Source of the DNA: Streptomyces abikoensis
GTDB taxonomy: Bacteria; Actinomycetota; Actinomycetes; Streptomycetales; Streptomycetaceae
Length of the DNA: 64,000 nt
Assembly: GCF_014648775.1 (NCBI RefSeq)
Contig: NZ_BMRT01000003.1
Span: 682,001-746,000 of the forward strand
Direction of reading: 5' to 3'
The notes beneath the pieces are model-generated. The model was not told the origin of the DNA, did no database searches, and worked only from the letters and a program-made list of their open reading frames with translations. Position numbers and translations under genes: made by a program. Shown here piece after piece: positions 35,624 through 44,994 of the stretch (position 1 is its first letter; each line of letters opens with the position of its first letter).

Positions 35624-36394
35624 ATGGCAGCGGAGACCACGGACACGACGGGCACGGCGGGCGCGGGTGGCAGCGGGAACGGCCGCTGGGCGCCGGGCGA
35701 CCAGATCCTCTGGCGCTACCGCGGCAACGCCAGACCGGGCACCGGGGGCGGCATCCACATCTGCCGTCCCGTCACCGTCGTCGAGGACACCGCCGAGCTG
35801 CTCGCGGTGTGGATGGCGCCCGGCACGGACTGCGTCAAACCGCTGCTCGCCGACGGCACGCCCGTCCACCGCGAGCCGCTGGCCACGCGCTACACCAAAC
35901 CGCGGACGACGTCGGTGACCCGCTGGTACGGTCCGGGCGTGCTCAAGCTCGCCCGGCCCGGCGAGCCCTGGTCCGTCTGGCTCTTCTGGGACCTCGACTG
36001 GCGCTTCCGGAACTGGTACGTGAACCTCGAGGAACCGCTCGCGCGCTGGGCCGGCGGCGTGGACTCCGAGGACCACTTCCTGGACATCGCCGTCTACCCC
36101 GACCGCAGTTGGGAGTGGAAGGACGAGGACGAGTTCGCCCAGGCCCGCCGGGCCGGGCTGATGACGGACGCTCAGGCGGAGCGGGTGCGGGCCGCGGGGC
36201 GCGCCGCCGTCGAGCTCGTCGAGGCCTGGGGCCCGCCGTTCACCGCCGGCTGGGAGCGGTGGCGGCCCGACCCGGCGTGGCCGGTGCCGGCGCTCCCCGA
36301 GGACTGGGACCGCGCGCCGGTCGACCACCTGCCGGCGGACCGCGCGCCGGTGGACCGTGCGCCGGCGCGCGTTGAGGGCGTGAACCCGGTGTGA
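35624..36394 (+). CDS. DUF402-like protein
   Basis: A 256-residue soluble protein. The central 160 residues have the DUF402/FomD-like pattern: ILWRYRGNARPGTGGGIHI, ELLAVWMAPGTDCVKP, PWSVWLFWDLDWRFRNWYVNLEEPLARWAGG, VDSEDHFLDIAVYPDRSWEWKDEDEF. Conserved Asp/Glu residues in the last part are those used for metal in the family, whose characterised members hydrolyse phosphate esters or nucleotides. The actual substrate is unknown. The C-terminus carries a repeated RAPVD motif (three times in about 25 residues), a low-complexity extension. ATG 35624 is the only good start. Confidence 0.82.
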   Translation: MAAETTDTTGTAGAGGSGNGRWAPGDQILWRYRGNARPGTGGGIHICRPVTVVEDTAELLAVWMAPGTDCVKPLLADGTPVHREPLATRYTKPRTTSVTRWYGPGVLKLARPGEPWSVWLFWDLDWRFRNWYVNLEEPLARWAGGVDSEDHFLDIAVYPDRSWEWKDEDEFAQARRAGLMTDAQAERVRAAGRAAVELVEAWGPPFTAGWERWRPDPAWPVPALPEDWDRAPVDHLPADRAPVDRAPARVEGVNPV

Positions 36395-36508
36395 ACCCGA
36401 TGTGAGCAGGATGCGAGCCGGTGGGGCGACAGCGTGTGAATCGGGGCCCGAACCGCTTGCCGACTCCCCGCGCGGCAACCGTAGGATCGGCCTCCGCGAT
36501 ACTTCGGT

Positions 36509-36576
36509 CAGTACGGCACTTCACTCGGTACGGCACTGCACTCAGTACGGCACTGCACTCAGTACGGCACTGCACG
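36509..36576 (+). repeat. Four 17-bp tandem repeats upstream of the methyltransferase gene
   Basis: Four consecutive 17-bp units lie at 36509-36525, 36526-36542, 36543-36559 and 36560-36576. Consensus CAGTACGGCACTGCACT; each differs from it at no more than two positions. The array ends 62 nt before the methyltransferase start. The 17-bp period is not a multiple of the helical repeat, so it may be a minisatellite rather than an ordered operator array. No gene lies in 36395-36637. Confidence 0.85.
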
Positions 36577-36637
36577 ACCCGGCACACCGGCACAACGGAC
36601 AGACAGCACAGCCACAGTCAGCAGGAGGGGCGGAGCC

Positions 36638-37312
36638 GTGAGCGGTGACGACCAGCGGGACTACGACGGCTTCGCCCTGTTAGGGCTGGACCGCACCGGC
36701 CAGGCCGAGGCGTTCGACGCCATCGGCGACCGTTACGACGAGGCGTTCCCGCACAAGGACGGCCAACTGGCCGCCGGCGAGTGGCTGGCCGGGGCCCTGC
36801 CGCCCGGCTCCCGGGTCCTGGACCTGGGCTGCGGCACGGGCCTGCCGACGGCCCGGCAACTCGTGGACGCCGGCCATGAGGTCGTCGGCGTCGACCTCTC
36901 CCCCGGCATGCTCGACCTCGCCCGCGCCAATGTGCCGGACGCGACCTTCCACCTGGCCGACCTCGCCGATCTGCGCGACGGCCGGCTGGGCGTCTTCGAT
37001 GGCGCGGCCGCGTTCTTCTCCCTGCTGATGCTGCCGCGCCCGGAGATCCCGCACGCCCTGCGGATGCTGCACGGCCTGCTCAGACCCGGTGGCCTGCTGG
37101 CCCTCTCCATGGTCGAGGCCGACGTCGACGACTACGCGATCCCGTTCCTCGGCAGCACGATCCGGGTATCCGGATATCTGCGGGACGAACTGCGCCAGGT
37201 CGTGCGGGACGCGGGATTCGACATCGCCGGGGAGAGCTCGTGGGCGTACGCCCCGGCGAGCACGGACGTACCACCCGAGATCCAGCTCTTCCTCGACCTG
37301 CGCCGCGTCTGA
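36638..37312 (+). CDS. Class I SAM-dependent methyltransferase with a TTA codon
   Basis: A 224-residue methyltransferase. Motif I VLDLGCGTGLPTA (about residues 60-72), motif II HEVVGVDLSPGMLDLA (about 79-95), and the post-motif LRPGGLLALSMVE (about 148-160) indicate a SAM-binding Rossmann fold of the UbiE/Methyltransf_25 class. The acceptor is not evident. The GTG at 36638 follows AGGAGGGG. Codon 15 is TTA (36680-36682), the only in-frame TTA I noticed in the window, so translation may depend on the bldA tRNA and thus on development. It lies after tandem repeats and 60 nt upstream of a PP2C/HATPase gene. Confidence 0.85.
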   Translation: MSGDDQRDYDGFALLGLDRTGQAEAFDAIGDRYDEAFPHKDGQLAAGEWLAGALPPGSRVLDLGCGTGLPTARQLVDAGHEVVGVDLSPGMLDLARANVPDATFHLADLADLRDGRLGVFDGAAAFFSLLMLPRPEIPHALRMLHGLLRPGGLLALSMVEADVDDYAIPFLGSTIRVSGYLRDELRQVVRDAGFDIAGESSWAYAPASTDVPPEIQLFLDLRRV

Positions 37313-37372
37313 CCCACGTGTGCCCGCCCGCCCCCGGGCGGGCGCACGGCCCCTACGGATGGAACCCCACGC

Positions 37373-39901
37373 GTGACGGAGCACTCCAACTCCCACGGAA
37401 GACCACGGCCCGCGCCGCGCTCCGGCGCCGACGCGCCGGGCGCGCCCGAGCACGCCACCGTGCCCCGGCAGTGCGGCGCCCCGGCCGCCGAAGCGACCCC
37501 GGCGGCCCACGGCGCCGCCCACCCGGACCCGGCCGGCCTGCCGGCCGGGTCCGCAGCCCACGAGGCCCACGGCCCGGCGGCCACCGCCGGCCGGGACGAC
37601 GTACCGGCCCGCCGGAGCCCGGGTGTCGACGCCGACGCGCCGTCCGCGCCTGCGGCAGGCGAGGCACACGCCGTCGCCGGACCCGATGGTGGCGCCGACG
37701 AGCCGACGGACGAGACCCACGCCCCGGCCGGCCCCGACGACGGACAGGGGCCCGGCCCCGAAGGACGCGAACGACCCGCGCCCGGCACCGACGAGCCGGC
37801 CGACGACGCCCACGGCCCGGCGGAACCGGCCGGGGCCGGAGGCCGGTCGGGCCGCCGCGCGGGCCGGAAGGCGGCGGCCGACGACGCCCAGCGGACCGCC
37901 GAGAGCCACGGCCCGGCGGGGCGCCGGCCTGCCCGGAGGACAGCCGCCGCGTCCGGTGACGTGGCCGATGGCCCGGGCGAGGCCATGGCCGACGAGCCGG
38001 CCGGGGCCGGAGGCCGGGCGGGCCGTCGCGCGGCCCGGAAGGCGGCGGCCGCCGGGGCCGGGGGCCCCGGCGAGGCCGATGCCGGCGGAACCCCGGGCGG
38101 GGCCCCCGGCGTACCGCCGCACGGCGGCAGCGGTGGCGGGGGCGGCATCGGGCCCGCCGACAACGCGCGGGAGCGGGCCGGGACGTCCGGTGGCGGGGAG
38201 CGGCTGCGGTTCGTCGGGGCCGCGACACGCCGGATCGCGCGCGGCATCGATCTGGACGAGATCGTGCTGGGGCTGTGCCGGGCGACCGTGCCGACCTTCG
38301 CCGACGCCATCCTCGTCTACCTGCGCGACCCCCTGCCCGTCGGCGACGAACGCCCGGTGGGCCCCGTCGTGCTGCGGCTGCGCCGCACCGACCGGCTGCC
38401 CGAGTACGTCCAGGCCGGCGAGGCCGCCGTCGAGGGCGAGGCCGCCCCGCCCGACCCGGGGCCGGAGCTCGCCGACTCGGCGGCGGAGCGCTGCGAGGTG
38501 CGCATAGGCGGGCCGCTCGCGGAGGTGCTGCGGGGTGTCAGGCCCGTCTTCGGGGACTCCTCAGCCGCGCGGGCGGCCCTGCCCGAGCTCCTCGGCGAAG
38601 GCCGGCACGTGCCCGACCGGCACCGCACCATCCTGGCGCCGCTGCGCGGCCGCCGCCGGGTGATCGGCGCGGCCGTGTTCGTCCGCCGCCAGGACCGGCC
38701 CGCCTTCGAGGGCGACGACCTGCTGGTCGCCGCGCAACTGGCGACGCACACCGCCCTCGGCGTGGACAAGGCCGTCCTCTACGGCCGCGAGGTCTACATC
38801 GCCGACGAGCTCCAGCGCACCATGCTGCCCGACTCCCTCCCCCAGCCCACGGGCGTCCGGCTCGCCAGCCGCTACCTCCCGGCGGCCGAGACCGCCCGGG
38901 TCGGCGGCGACTGGTACGACGCGATCCCGCTGCCGGGCAATCGCGTGGCCCTGGTCGTCGGCGACGTCATGGGCCACTCCATGACCTCCGCCGCGATCAT
39001 GGGCCAGCTGCGCACCACCGCGCAGACCCTCGCGGGCCTGGACCTGCCGCCCCAGGAGGTGCTCCACCACCTCGACGAGCAGGCGCAGCGCCTGGGCAGC
39101 GACCGCATGGCCACCTGCCTGTACGCGGTCTACGACCCGGTCGCCCACCGCATCGTCATCGCCAACGCGGGCCATCCGCCGCCGGTCCTGCTCCACCGGG
39201 GCGGCCGGGCCGAGGTGCTGCGGGTGCCGCCGGGCGCGCCGATCGGCGTGGGCGGGGTGGACTTCGAGGCCGTGGAGCTGGACGCGCCCGCCGGGGCGAC
39301 GCTGCTGCTGTACACGGACGGCCTGGTGGAGTCCCGGATACGGGACGTGTGGACCGGCATAGAGCAGCTGCGCGAGCGGCTGATCGACACGGCCCGGCTG
39401 ACCGGCCCCAACCCGCCGCCGCTGGAGCCGCTGTGCGACGAGGTGCTGGGCATGCTCGGGCCGGGCGACCGGGACGACGACATCGCCCTGCTCGCCGCCC
39501 GCTTCGAGGGCATCGCGCCCAGCGACGTCGCGTACTGGTTCCTCGACCCGCGTCCCCAGACGCCCCGCCAGGCCCGTCGGCTGGCCCGCCGGGCGCTCGC
39601 CCGCTGGGGTCTGGAGGATCTGACGGACGGGGTGGAGCTGCTGGTCAGCGAGGTGATCACCAATGCCGTGCGGTACGCCGAGCGCCCGATAACGCTGCGG
39701 CTGCTGCGTACGGACGTGCTGCGCTGCGAGGTGGGCGACGACGTGCCGCAGCTGCCGCGGCTGCGTCAGGCCAGGCCCTCGGACGAGGGCGGCCGGGGGC
39801 TGTACCTGGTGAACAAGATGGCCCGGAGGTGGGGTGCGACGCGGCTGAGCACGGGGAAGGTGGTGTGGTTCGAGCTGCCGCTGCCGGCTCACGGACGGTG
39901 A
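37373..39901 (+). CDS. PP2C (SpoIIE) phosphatase with HATPase domain and long low-complexity N-terminus
   Basis: An 842-residue signalling protein. Residues 1-270 are low-complexity Pro/Ala/Gly/Asp-rich with two near-identical 19-residue basic segments (EPAGAGGR, GRRA, RKAAA). A GAF-like domain follows (about 275-470). The SpoIIE/PP2C domain (about 480-700) has RVGGDWYDAIPLPGN, VVGDVMGHS, ANAGHPPPVL and LYTDGLVESR. The C-terminal GHKL ATPase domain (about 720-842) has LLVSEVITNAVRYAE and DEGGRGLYLVNKMA. It likely regulates anti-anti-sigma factors. GTG 37373 is the only start that precedes the N-terminal region; a start nearer the GAF domain cannot be excluded. Confidence 0.86.
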   Translation: MTEHSNSHGRPRPAPRSGADAPGAPEHATVPRQCGAPAAEATPAAHGAAHPDPAGLPAGSAAHEAHGPAATAGRDDVPARRSPGVDADAPSAPAAGEAHAVAGPDGGADEPTDETHAPAGPDDGQGPGPEGRERPAPGTDEPADDAHGPAEPAGAGGRSGRRAGRKAAADDAQRTAESHGPAGRRPARRTAAASGDVADGPGEAMADEPAGAGGRAGRRAARKAAAAGAGGPGEADAGGTPGGAPGVPPHGGSGGGGGIGPADNARERAGTSGGGERLRFVGAATRRIARGIDLDEIVLGLCRATVPTFADAILVYLRDPLPVGDERPVGPVVLRLRRTDRLPEYVQAGEAAVEGEAAPPDPGPELADSAAERCEVRIGGPLAEVLRGVRPVFGDSSAARAALPELLGEGRHVPDRHRTILAPLRGRRRVIGAAVFVRRQDRPAFEGDDLLVAAQLATHTALGVDKAVLYGREVYIADELQRTMLPDSLPQPTGVRLASRYLPAAETARVGGDWYDAIPLPGNRVALVVGDVMGHSMTSAAIMGQLRTTAQTLAGLDLPPQEVLHHLDEQAQRLGSDRMATCLYAVYDPVAHRIVIANAGHPPPVLLHRGGRAEVLRVPPGAPIGVGGVDFEAVELDAPAGATLLLYTDGLVESRIRDVWTGIEQLRERLIDTARLTGPNPPPLEPLCDEVLGMLGPGDRDDDIALLAARFEGIAPSDVAYWFLDPRPQTPRQARRLARRALARWGLEDLTDGVELLVSEVITNAVRYAERPITLRLLRTDVLRCEVGDDVPQLPRLRQARPSDEGGRGLYLVNKMARRWGATRLSTGKVVWFELPLPAHGR
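37823..38050 (+). repeat. Duplicated 57-bp segment within the PP2C gene
   Basis: Bases 37823-37879 and 37994-38050 are 57 bp each and agree at 53 positions. They encode the basic segments with GRRA and RKAAA in the low-complexity region. The spacing start to start is 171 bp, a multiple of three, so an in-frame duplication is the simplest origin. Confidence 0.75.
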
Positions 39902-39916
39902 CGAGCGCTCACCGGT

Positions 39917-39933
39917 TCCGGACAGAGTCCGGA
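39917..39933. terminator. Short hairpin after the PP2C gene
   Basis: TCCGGAC (39917-39923) pairs with GTCCGGA (39927-39933) across AGA. It lies 16 nt past the stop codon and may be the terminator. Confidence 0.5.
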
Positions 39934-39941
39934 GCCCCGTT

Positions 39942-39958
39942 GCCGACACTTTGTCGGC
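39942..39958. promoter_or_regulatory. 17-bp dyad upstream of the catalase gene
   Basis: GCCGACA (39942-39948) and TGTCGGC (39952-39958) flank CTT. It lies 72 nt upstream of the catalase start in the expected promoter area. It does not resemble the AT-rich PerR/CatR-type box I would expect, and could instead be a second hairpin terminating the PP2C transcript. Confidence 0.45.
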
Positions 39959-40029
39959 GCGGTTGACTGGCTCGGACGGAGGGCGGTTCCTCACGCGCCC
40001 TCACCGGTCCCCGTCCCGGGAGGCGTCCC

Positions 40030-41493
40030 ATGTCCGACTCGGCGCAGAACACCCCGTACACCACGAACAACGTCGGCATACCGGTGGAGAGCGACGAGCA
40101 CTCGCTCACCATCGGTGACACCGGCCCCATCCTGCTCCAGGACCACTATCTGATCGAGAAGATGGCCCAGTTCAACCGGGAACGGGTCCCCGAGCGGGTG
40201 GTCCACGCCAAGGGCGGCGGCGCCTACGGCACCTTCCAGGTGACCAACGACGTCAGCCAGTTCACCAAGGCCGCTCTCTTCCAGCCCGGCCGGCGGACGG
40301 AGATGCTGGCCCGCTTCTCGACCGTGGCCGGCGAGCAGGGCTCCCCGGACACCTGGCGCGACCCCCGCGGCTTCGCGCTCAAGTTCTATACGGAACACGG
40401 CAATTACGATCTGGTCGGCAACAACACCCCGGTGTTCTTCGTGCGCGACCCGCAGAAGTTCCAGGACTTCATCCGCTCCCAGAAGCGCCATCCACGCACG
40501 GGGCTGCGGAACAACGACATGCAGTGGGACTTCTGGACGCTCTCGCCGGAGTCGGCCCACATGGTCACCTGGCTGATGGGCGACCGGGGCGTCCCGAGGA
40601 CCTGGCGGCACATGAACGGGTACGGCTCGCACACGTTCATGTGGGTCAACGGCGGCGGCGAGAAATTCTGGATCAAGTACCACATCAAGACCGACCAGGG
40701 CATCGAGTTCCTCACCCAGGCGGAGGCCGACGAGCTGGCGGGCGCGGACGCCGACAAGCACCGCCGGGACCTGTACGAGGCCATCGAGGGCGGCGACGCC
40801 CCCTCCTGGACCATGTACGTGCAGGTCATGCCGTTCGGTGACGCGGCGGACTACCGCTTCAACCCCTTCGACCTCACCAAGGTCTGGCCGCACGGCGACT
40901 ACCCGCTGATCGAGGTCGGGCGGATGACGCTCGACCGGAACCCGGAAGACTTCTTCGTCCACATCGAGCAGGCCGCCTTCGAGCCCTCCAACCTGGTGCC
41001 CGGCATCGGCCCGTCACCCGACAAGATGCTGCTGGGCCGGCTCTTCTCGTACCCGGACACCCACCGCTACCGGATCGGCCCGAACTACGCCCAGCTCCCG
41101 CCCAACCGCCCCCACTCGGCCGTGAACTCGTACGCCAAGGACGGCCCCATGCGCTACGAGCCCGCGAACACGGCCCGCCCGTACGCGCCCAACTCCTACG
41201 GCGGCCCGGCCGCCGACACCGCCCGCTTCGGCGAGATCGCGGGCTGGGCGGCCTCGGGCGAGATGGTGCGCGAGGCGTACCGGCTCCACCGCGAGGACGA
41301 CGACTGGGGCCAGGCCGGCACGATGGTCCGCAAGGTCCTCGACGACGCGGCCCGTGAGCGGCTGGTCTCGAACGTCGCCGGCCATCTGAAGGCGGGCGTG
41401 AGCCGCCCCGTCCTGGACCGGGCGTTCCAGTACTGGCGCAACATCGACAAGAACGTCGGCGACGCCATCGCCACCCGCGTCAACGGGACCTGA
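40030..41493 (+). CDS. katA: Monofunctional haem catalase (clade-3-like small subunit)
   Basis: A 487-residue catalase of the small-subunit type. The distal His is in [12 protein letters not shown] (about residue 58), the distal Asn in [14 protein letters not shown] (about 131), and the proximal Tyr in [14 protein letters not shown] (about 341). NADPH-site-like [10 protein letters not shown] is also present. It breaks down hydrogen peroxide. ATG 40030 follows a GGGAGG-type ribosome binding site. It is 9 kb from oxyR-ahpCD in the same part of the chromosome, but no Fur-like CatR gene is adjacent, so its regulator is unclear. katA is a generic symbol here. Confidence 0.95.
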   Translation: MSDSAQNTPYTTNNVGIPVESDEHSLTIGDTGPILLQDHYLIEKMAQFNRERVPERVVHAKGGGAYGTFQVTNDVSQFTKAALFQPGRRTEMLARFSTVAGEQGSPDTWRDPRGFALKFYTEHGNYDLVGNNTPVFFVRDPQKFQDFIRSQKRHPRTGLRNNDMQWDFWTLSPESAHMVTWLMGDRGVPRTWRHMNGYGSHTFMWVNGGGEKFWIKYHIKTDQGIEFLTQAEADELAGADADKHRRDLYEAIEGGDAPSWTMYVQVMPFGDAADYRFNPFDLTKVWPHGDYPLIEVGRMTLDRNPEDFFVHIEQAAFEPSNLVPGIGPSPDKMLLGRLFSYPDTHRYRIGPNYAQLPPNRPHSAVNSYAKDGPMRYEPANTARPYAPNSYGGPAADTARFGEIAGWAASGEMVREAYRLHREDDDWGQAGTMVRKVLDDAARERLVSNVAGHLKAGVSRPVLDRAFQYWRNIDKNVGDAIATRVNGT

Positions 41494-41513
41494 CCGCCCC
41501 GCCCGGAAACGGG

Positions 41514-41550
41514 ACCGGCCGCCCTTCCCCCGTGGGGAAGGGCGGCCGGT
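41514..41550. terminator. 17-bp perfect hairpin between catalase and PBP
   Basis: Arms 41514-41530 and 41534-41550 are fully complementary with a CGT loop, between two convergent genes. It is the likely bidirectional terminator. Confidence 0.9.
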
Positions 41551-41559
41551 CCGTCCGGG

Positions 41560-43827
41560 TCACGGCAGCTGTTGCTGTCCGGCCCCGTTGGAGTGGACGT
41601 CGGGGTCCGGCTTGGTGGTGTCGGTCGGGCGGGTGGTGCCCGTCTTCGTCGGGACCGGCTGGGTGGACGGCGAGTGCTTGTCCCCCGTCGGCGTCGGGTC
41701 CTTCGACGGCGTCTGCTTGCCCGACGAGGACGGGTCCTTCGACGGCGTCTGCTTGCCCGAGGCGGTCGGCGTCGGCGTGACCTTGCCCTGGCTGGGCGTG
41801 CCGGCCGGGGTGCGCGGCGGGGGCGGCGGTGCGTAGCCGTCCTCGGTCTCCAGGTCGAACTTCGACTCGTCGTCGTCACCGAAGACGGCGGAGTTGTACG
41901 CGTTCCAGATCTTCGCCGGGTACGTACCACCGTTCACACGGCCGTTGCCACCGGTGTTCATCAGGGTGACCTGCTTGCCGCCCTGGCCCTCACCGAAGAG
42001 GCCGACGGTGGTGACCAGGCTGGGCGTGTAGCCCGCGAACCAGGCCGACTTGTCGTCGTCGGACGTACCGGTCTTGCCCGCCACCTGGTAGGCGCCGCTG
42101 GCCACCCTGTTGGCCGTACCGTCGTTGACCACCTGGGTCATGACGGAGGTCATGCCGTCGGCGGTGTTGCGGGAGACGACGCGGTCGCCGACGGCGTGGG
42201 GCAGCGAGAACTCCTGGCCGCCCTGGGTCGCCGACTTGATGATGCTCGGGGTGACCTTCTTGCCATGGTTGTCGAGCGTGGCGTAGACGCCGGCCATCTC
42301 CATCGGGCTCGCACCCATGGCGCCGAGCGCCATGGCCGGGGTCTCCTGGAAGTCGCCCTTCATACCGAGCTCGGTGGCGGTCTTCTTGACCTTGTCCATG
42401 CCGACGTCGACGATCATCTGGGCGAAGACGGTGTTGACCGACTTGTTCATCGCTTCCTGGACGGTGATCGAGGGGTTCGAGTAGCCGTCCTCGTTCTCCG
42501 GCGCGTAGCCGCCACCGCCGGGGCCGACGACCGCGCGCTTGTCGGTACCGTCGTAGATCGTGCTCGGCGTGACCGGCCGCTTGTCCTGGGTCTTGGACTC
42601 GTTCTGCAGGGCGGAGGCCAGGATGATCGGCTTGAACGTCGACGCGGGCTGGTAGTCGGCGCGGGTGGCGTTGCTGATCTGGTGCTGGACGAAGTCCTGG
42701 CCGCCGTAGAGCGCCACGACCTTGCCGGTCTTGGGGTCCACGGAGACCGCGCCGGCCTGGACGTGGCCGTCGACCTCACGGGACTTGGGGTCCAGGTCGT
42801 CGATCAGCTCGTCCTTGACGGCCTTCTCCAGGGCCTTCTGCTTCTTGGAGTCGATGCTGAGCGTGATGGTCCAGCCGCCCGCCGCGAACTCGCTCTCCTT
42901 GCGGCCCTGGGCCGCCAGGTCGCGGATGATCTCGCGCTTGGCCGCCTCGACCAGGTAGCCGTTCTGACCGGAGAGGCCGAGGGCCGCCTTGGGCTTGCCG
43001 GGCTCCTTGAACGTCATGCGCTGACGCTCGTCGGGCTTGAGCCACTTCTGCTCGACCATCTTGTCGAGGACGTAGCCCCAGCGGGCCTTGGCGTTCGCCT
43101 TGCCGGCCTCGGTGGCGGTGGCCCAGTCGTACTGGCTCGGCGCCTGCAGCAGGGCGGCCAGGTAGGCGCCCTCCTCCAGGGTGACCTTGTCGATGTCCTT
43201 GTTGTAGTACGCCCGCGCGGCGGCCTGGATGCCGTAGGCGCCACGGCCGTAGTAGCTGGTGTTGAGGTAGCCCTCGAGGATGTCGTCCTTGGACTTCTCG
43301 TCCTGGACCTTCAGCGAGATGATCAGCTCCTTCACCTTGCGGGTGACGGTCTGACGCTGGTCCAGGTAGTAGTTCTTGACGTACTGCTGGGTGATCGTCG
43401 AACCACCCTGCTTGCCACGGCCCATGACCGTGTTGACGATGCCTCGGGCGGTGCCCTTCAGGTCGACGCCGGGGTCGTTGTAGAAGTTCTTGTTCTCCGC
43501 GGCGACCACCGCGTGCTGAACGACCACGGGGACCTTCGACAGCGGGACTTCCTCGCGGTTGACCTCACCGATGCGGGCGATGGTCTTGCCGTCGCTGGTC
43601 TTGTAGATGTTGCTCTGCAGCTTGGCCGCCGAGTTGCCCTTCGGCACGTCCACATAGAGGTAGAGCGCGTAGAACGTGCCCAGCCCGAGGGCTATGACGG
43701 CCACGAAGTAGGCCAGCAGCATCTTCCATGTGAAGAACCGGCGTATGCCCTTCTTCTTGGGCTTCCCGCCGCCCTGTTCGGGGCGACCGCCCTTCTTCTG
43801 CGCCCGTCGCGCTTCCGCTCGGCCCAT
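41560..43827 (-). CDS. Class A penicillin-binding protein (transglycosylase/transpeptidase)
   Basis: A 755-residue bifunctional PBP. A short basic cytoplasmic tail precedes one transmembrane helix (about 33-57: MLLAYFVAVIALGLGTFYAL). The GT51 domain includes AVVAAENKNFYNDPGVD (catalytic Glu), RGKQGGSTITQQYVKN, and YLNTSYYGRGAYGIQAAARAY. The transpeptidase domain has PASTFK (SxxK Ser), KSVNT (SxN) and AGKTGTS (KTG). The tail beyond about 655 is Pro/Thr-rich with two GKQTPSKDP repeats. It polymerises and cross-links peptidoglycan. ATG 43827 gives MGRAEARRAQKK, the N-terminus typical of such Streptomyces PBPs; a GTG further upstream is less likely. Confidence 0.94.
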   Translation of the reverse strand: MGRAEARRAQKKGGRPEQGGGKPKKKGIRRFFTWKMLLAYFVAVIALGLGTFYALYLYVDVPKGNSAAKLQSNIYKTSDGKTIARIGEVNREEVPLSKVPVVVQHAVVAAENKNFYNDPGVDLKGTARGIVNTVMGRGKQGGSTITQQYVKNYYLDQRQTVTRKVKELIISLKVQDEKSKDDILEGYLNTSYYGRGAYGIQAAARAYYNKDIDKVTLEEGAYLAALLQAPSQYDWATATEAGKANAKARWGYVLDKMVEQKWLKPDERQRMTFKEPGKPKAALGLSGQNGYLVEAAKREIIRDLAAQGRKESEFAAGGWTITLSIDSKKQKALEKAVKDELIDDLDPKSREVDGHVQAGAVSVDPKTGKVVALYGGQDFVQHQISNATRADYQPASTFKPIILASALQNESKTQDKRPVTPSTIYDGTDKRAVVGPGGGGYAPENEDGYSNPSITVQEAMNKSVNTVFAQMIVDVGMDKVKKTATELGMKGDFQETPAMALGAMGASPMEMAGVYATLDNHGKKVTPSIIKSATQGGQEFSLPHAVGDRVVSRNTADGMTSVMTQVVNDGTANRVASGAYQVAGKTGTSDDDKSAWFAGYTPSLVTTVGLFGEGQGGKQVTLMNTGGNGRVNGGTYPAKIWNAYNSAVFGDDDESKFDLETEDGYAPPPPPRTPAGTPSQGKVTPTPTASGKQTPSKDPSSSGKQTPSKDPTPTGDKHSPSTQPVPTKTGTTRPTDTTKPDPDVHSNGAGQQQLP

Positions 43828-44008
43828 CTCTCCCGTAGCTCCAGTCCGTCCGCCCCCAACCCAGCTCACGAAGCTAACACCGCAACTGTCATCAAACGCC
43901 CATCGATCACGGCAATAACGGACGTGACATACAGCACCCCGGTTGGCGGGAACCGGGCACGGAGTCGTGCGGAAAACCGTACAGGGCCTCGATCCGCCGC
44001 TTAATGTG

Positions 44009-44023
44009 CTATCACTTTGATAG
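44009..44023. promoter_or_regulatory. CTATCA-N3-TGATAG dyad before the SPFH gene
   Basis: A perfect 6-bp inverted repeat with CTT spacer, 44 nt upstream of the SPFH start, at the end of an otherwise featureless 240-nt intergenic region. It is a likely repressor operator; the regulator is not identified. The PadR nearby has differently built sites. Confidence 0.5.
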
Positions 44024-44067
44024 GGCCGCACGGCGGCTCCCACGACCGAACGAAACGGGGGACCCTC

Positions 44068-44994
44068 ATGTCCGAAGCCATGGCCACCGCGACCTCGCGA
44101 CCACGCATCCACGAGCACCCGGCCGCCGACATCGGCGGCGGCACGGCCCTGACGCTGGGCCTCCTGGGCCTGCTCGCCGGCGCGGGCACCATCGCCACCG
44201 GCGCCGCCACCAGCTCCCACGTGGCCGGCGGGGTGACGGCCGCGCTGGTCGCGGGCGGCATCCTGATCGGCCTGGCCTCGCTCGTCGCGATGTCCGGGCT
44301 GTGCACCGTCGCCCCGGGCCAGGCCCAGGTCGTCCAGCTCTTCGGCCGCTACCGGGGCACCATCCGCACCGAGGGCCTGCGCTGGGTCAACCCGTTCACC
44401 AGCCGCGAGAAGCTCTCCACCCGGGTCCGCAACCACGAGACCGCCGTACTGAAGGTCAACGACGCCTACGGCAACCCCATCGAGCTGGCCGCCGTCGTCG
44501 TGTGGCGGGTCGAGGACACCGCGCAGGCGATGTTCGAGGTGGAGGACTTCCAGGAGTTCGTCGCCACCCAGACCGAGGCGGCCGTCCGCCACATCGCCAT
44601 CGAGTACCCCTACGACGCCCACGACGAGGACGCCCTCTCCCTGCGCGGCAACGCCGAGGAGATCACCGAGAAGCTGGCCCAGGAGCTCCACGAGCGCGTC
44701 GAGGCGGCCGGCGTGCGCATCATCGAGTCGCGCTTCACCCACCTCGCCTACGCCCCGGAGATCGCCTCGGCGATGCTCCAGCGCCAGCAGGCGGGCGCGG
44801 TCGTCGCGGCCCGCAAGATGATCGTCGAGGGCGCGGTGGGCATGGTCGAGATGGCGCTGGAGCGCATCACCGAGCAGGACATCGTGGAACTGGACGACGA
44901 GCGGAAGGCGGCGATGGTGAGCAATCTGATGGTGGTGCTGTGCGGTGACCGGGCCGCCCAGCCCGTGCTGAACACCGGCACCCTCTACCAGTGA
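44068..44994 (+). CDS. SPFH/Band-7 domain membrane protein
   Basis: A 308-residue protein. Two adjacent hydrophobic segments (about 32-55 and 60-83: [17 protein letters not shown] and [19 protein letters not shown]) anchor it. The SPFH domain follows (about 90-300): [54 protein letters not shown], and a helical part with [28 protein letters not shown] proteins scaffold membrane microdomains. ATG 44068 follows GGGGGA. Its stop overlaps the GTG of the next small gene by four bases (GTGA), so the two are coupled. Confidence 0.9.
   Translation: MSEAMATATSRPRIHEHPAADIGGGTALTLGLLGLLAGAGTIATGAATSSHVAGGVTAALVAGGILIGLASLVAMSGLCTVAPGQAQVVQLFGRYRGTIRTEGLRWVNPFTSREKLSTRVRNHETAVLKVNDAYGNPIELAAVVVWRVEDTAQAMFEVEDFQEFVATQTEAAVRHIAIEYPYDAHDEDALSLRGNAEEITEKLAQELHERVEAAGVRIIESRFTHLAYAPEIASAMLQRQQAGAVVAARKMIVEGAVGMVEMALERITEQDIVELDDERKAAMVSNLMVVLCGDRAAQPVLNTGTLYQ

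Noticed and set aside
36509..36576. CRISPR array
   Set aside because: The four units are directly adjacent with no spacers and are only 17 bp.
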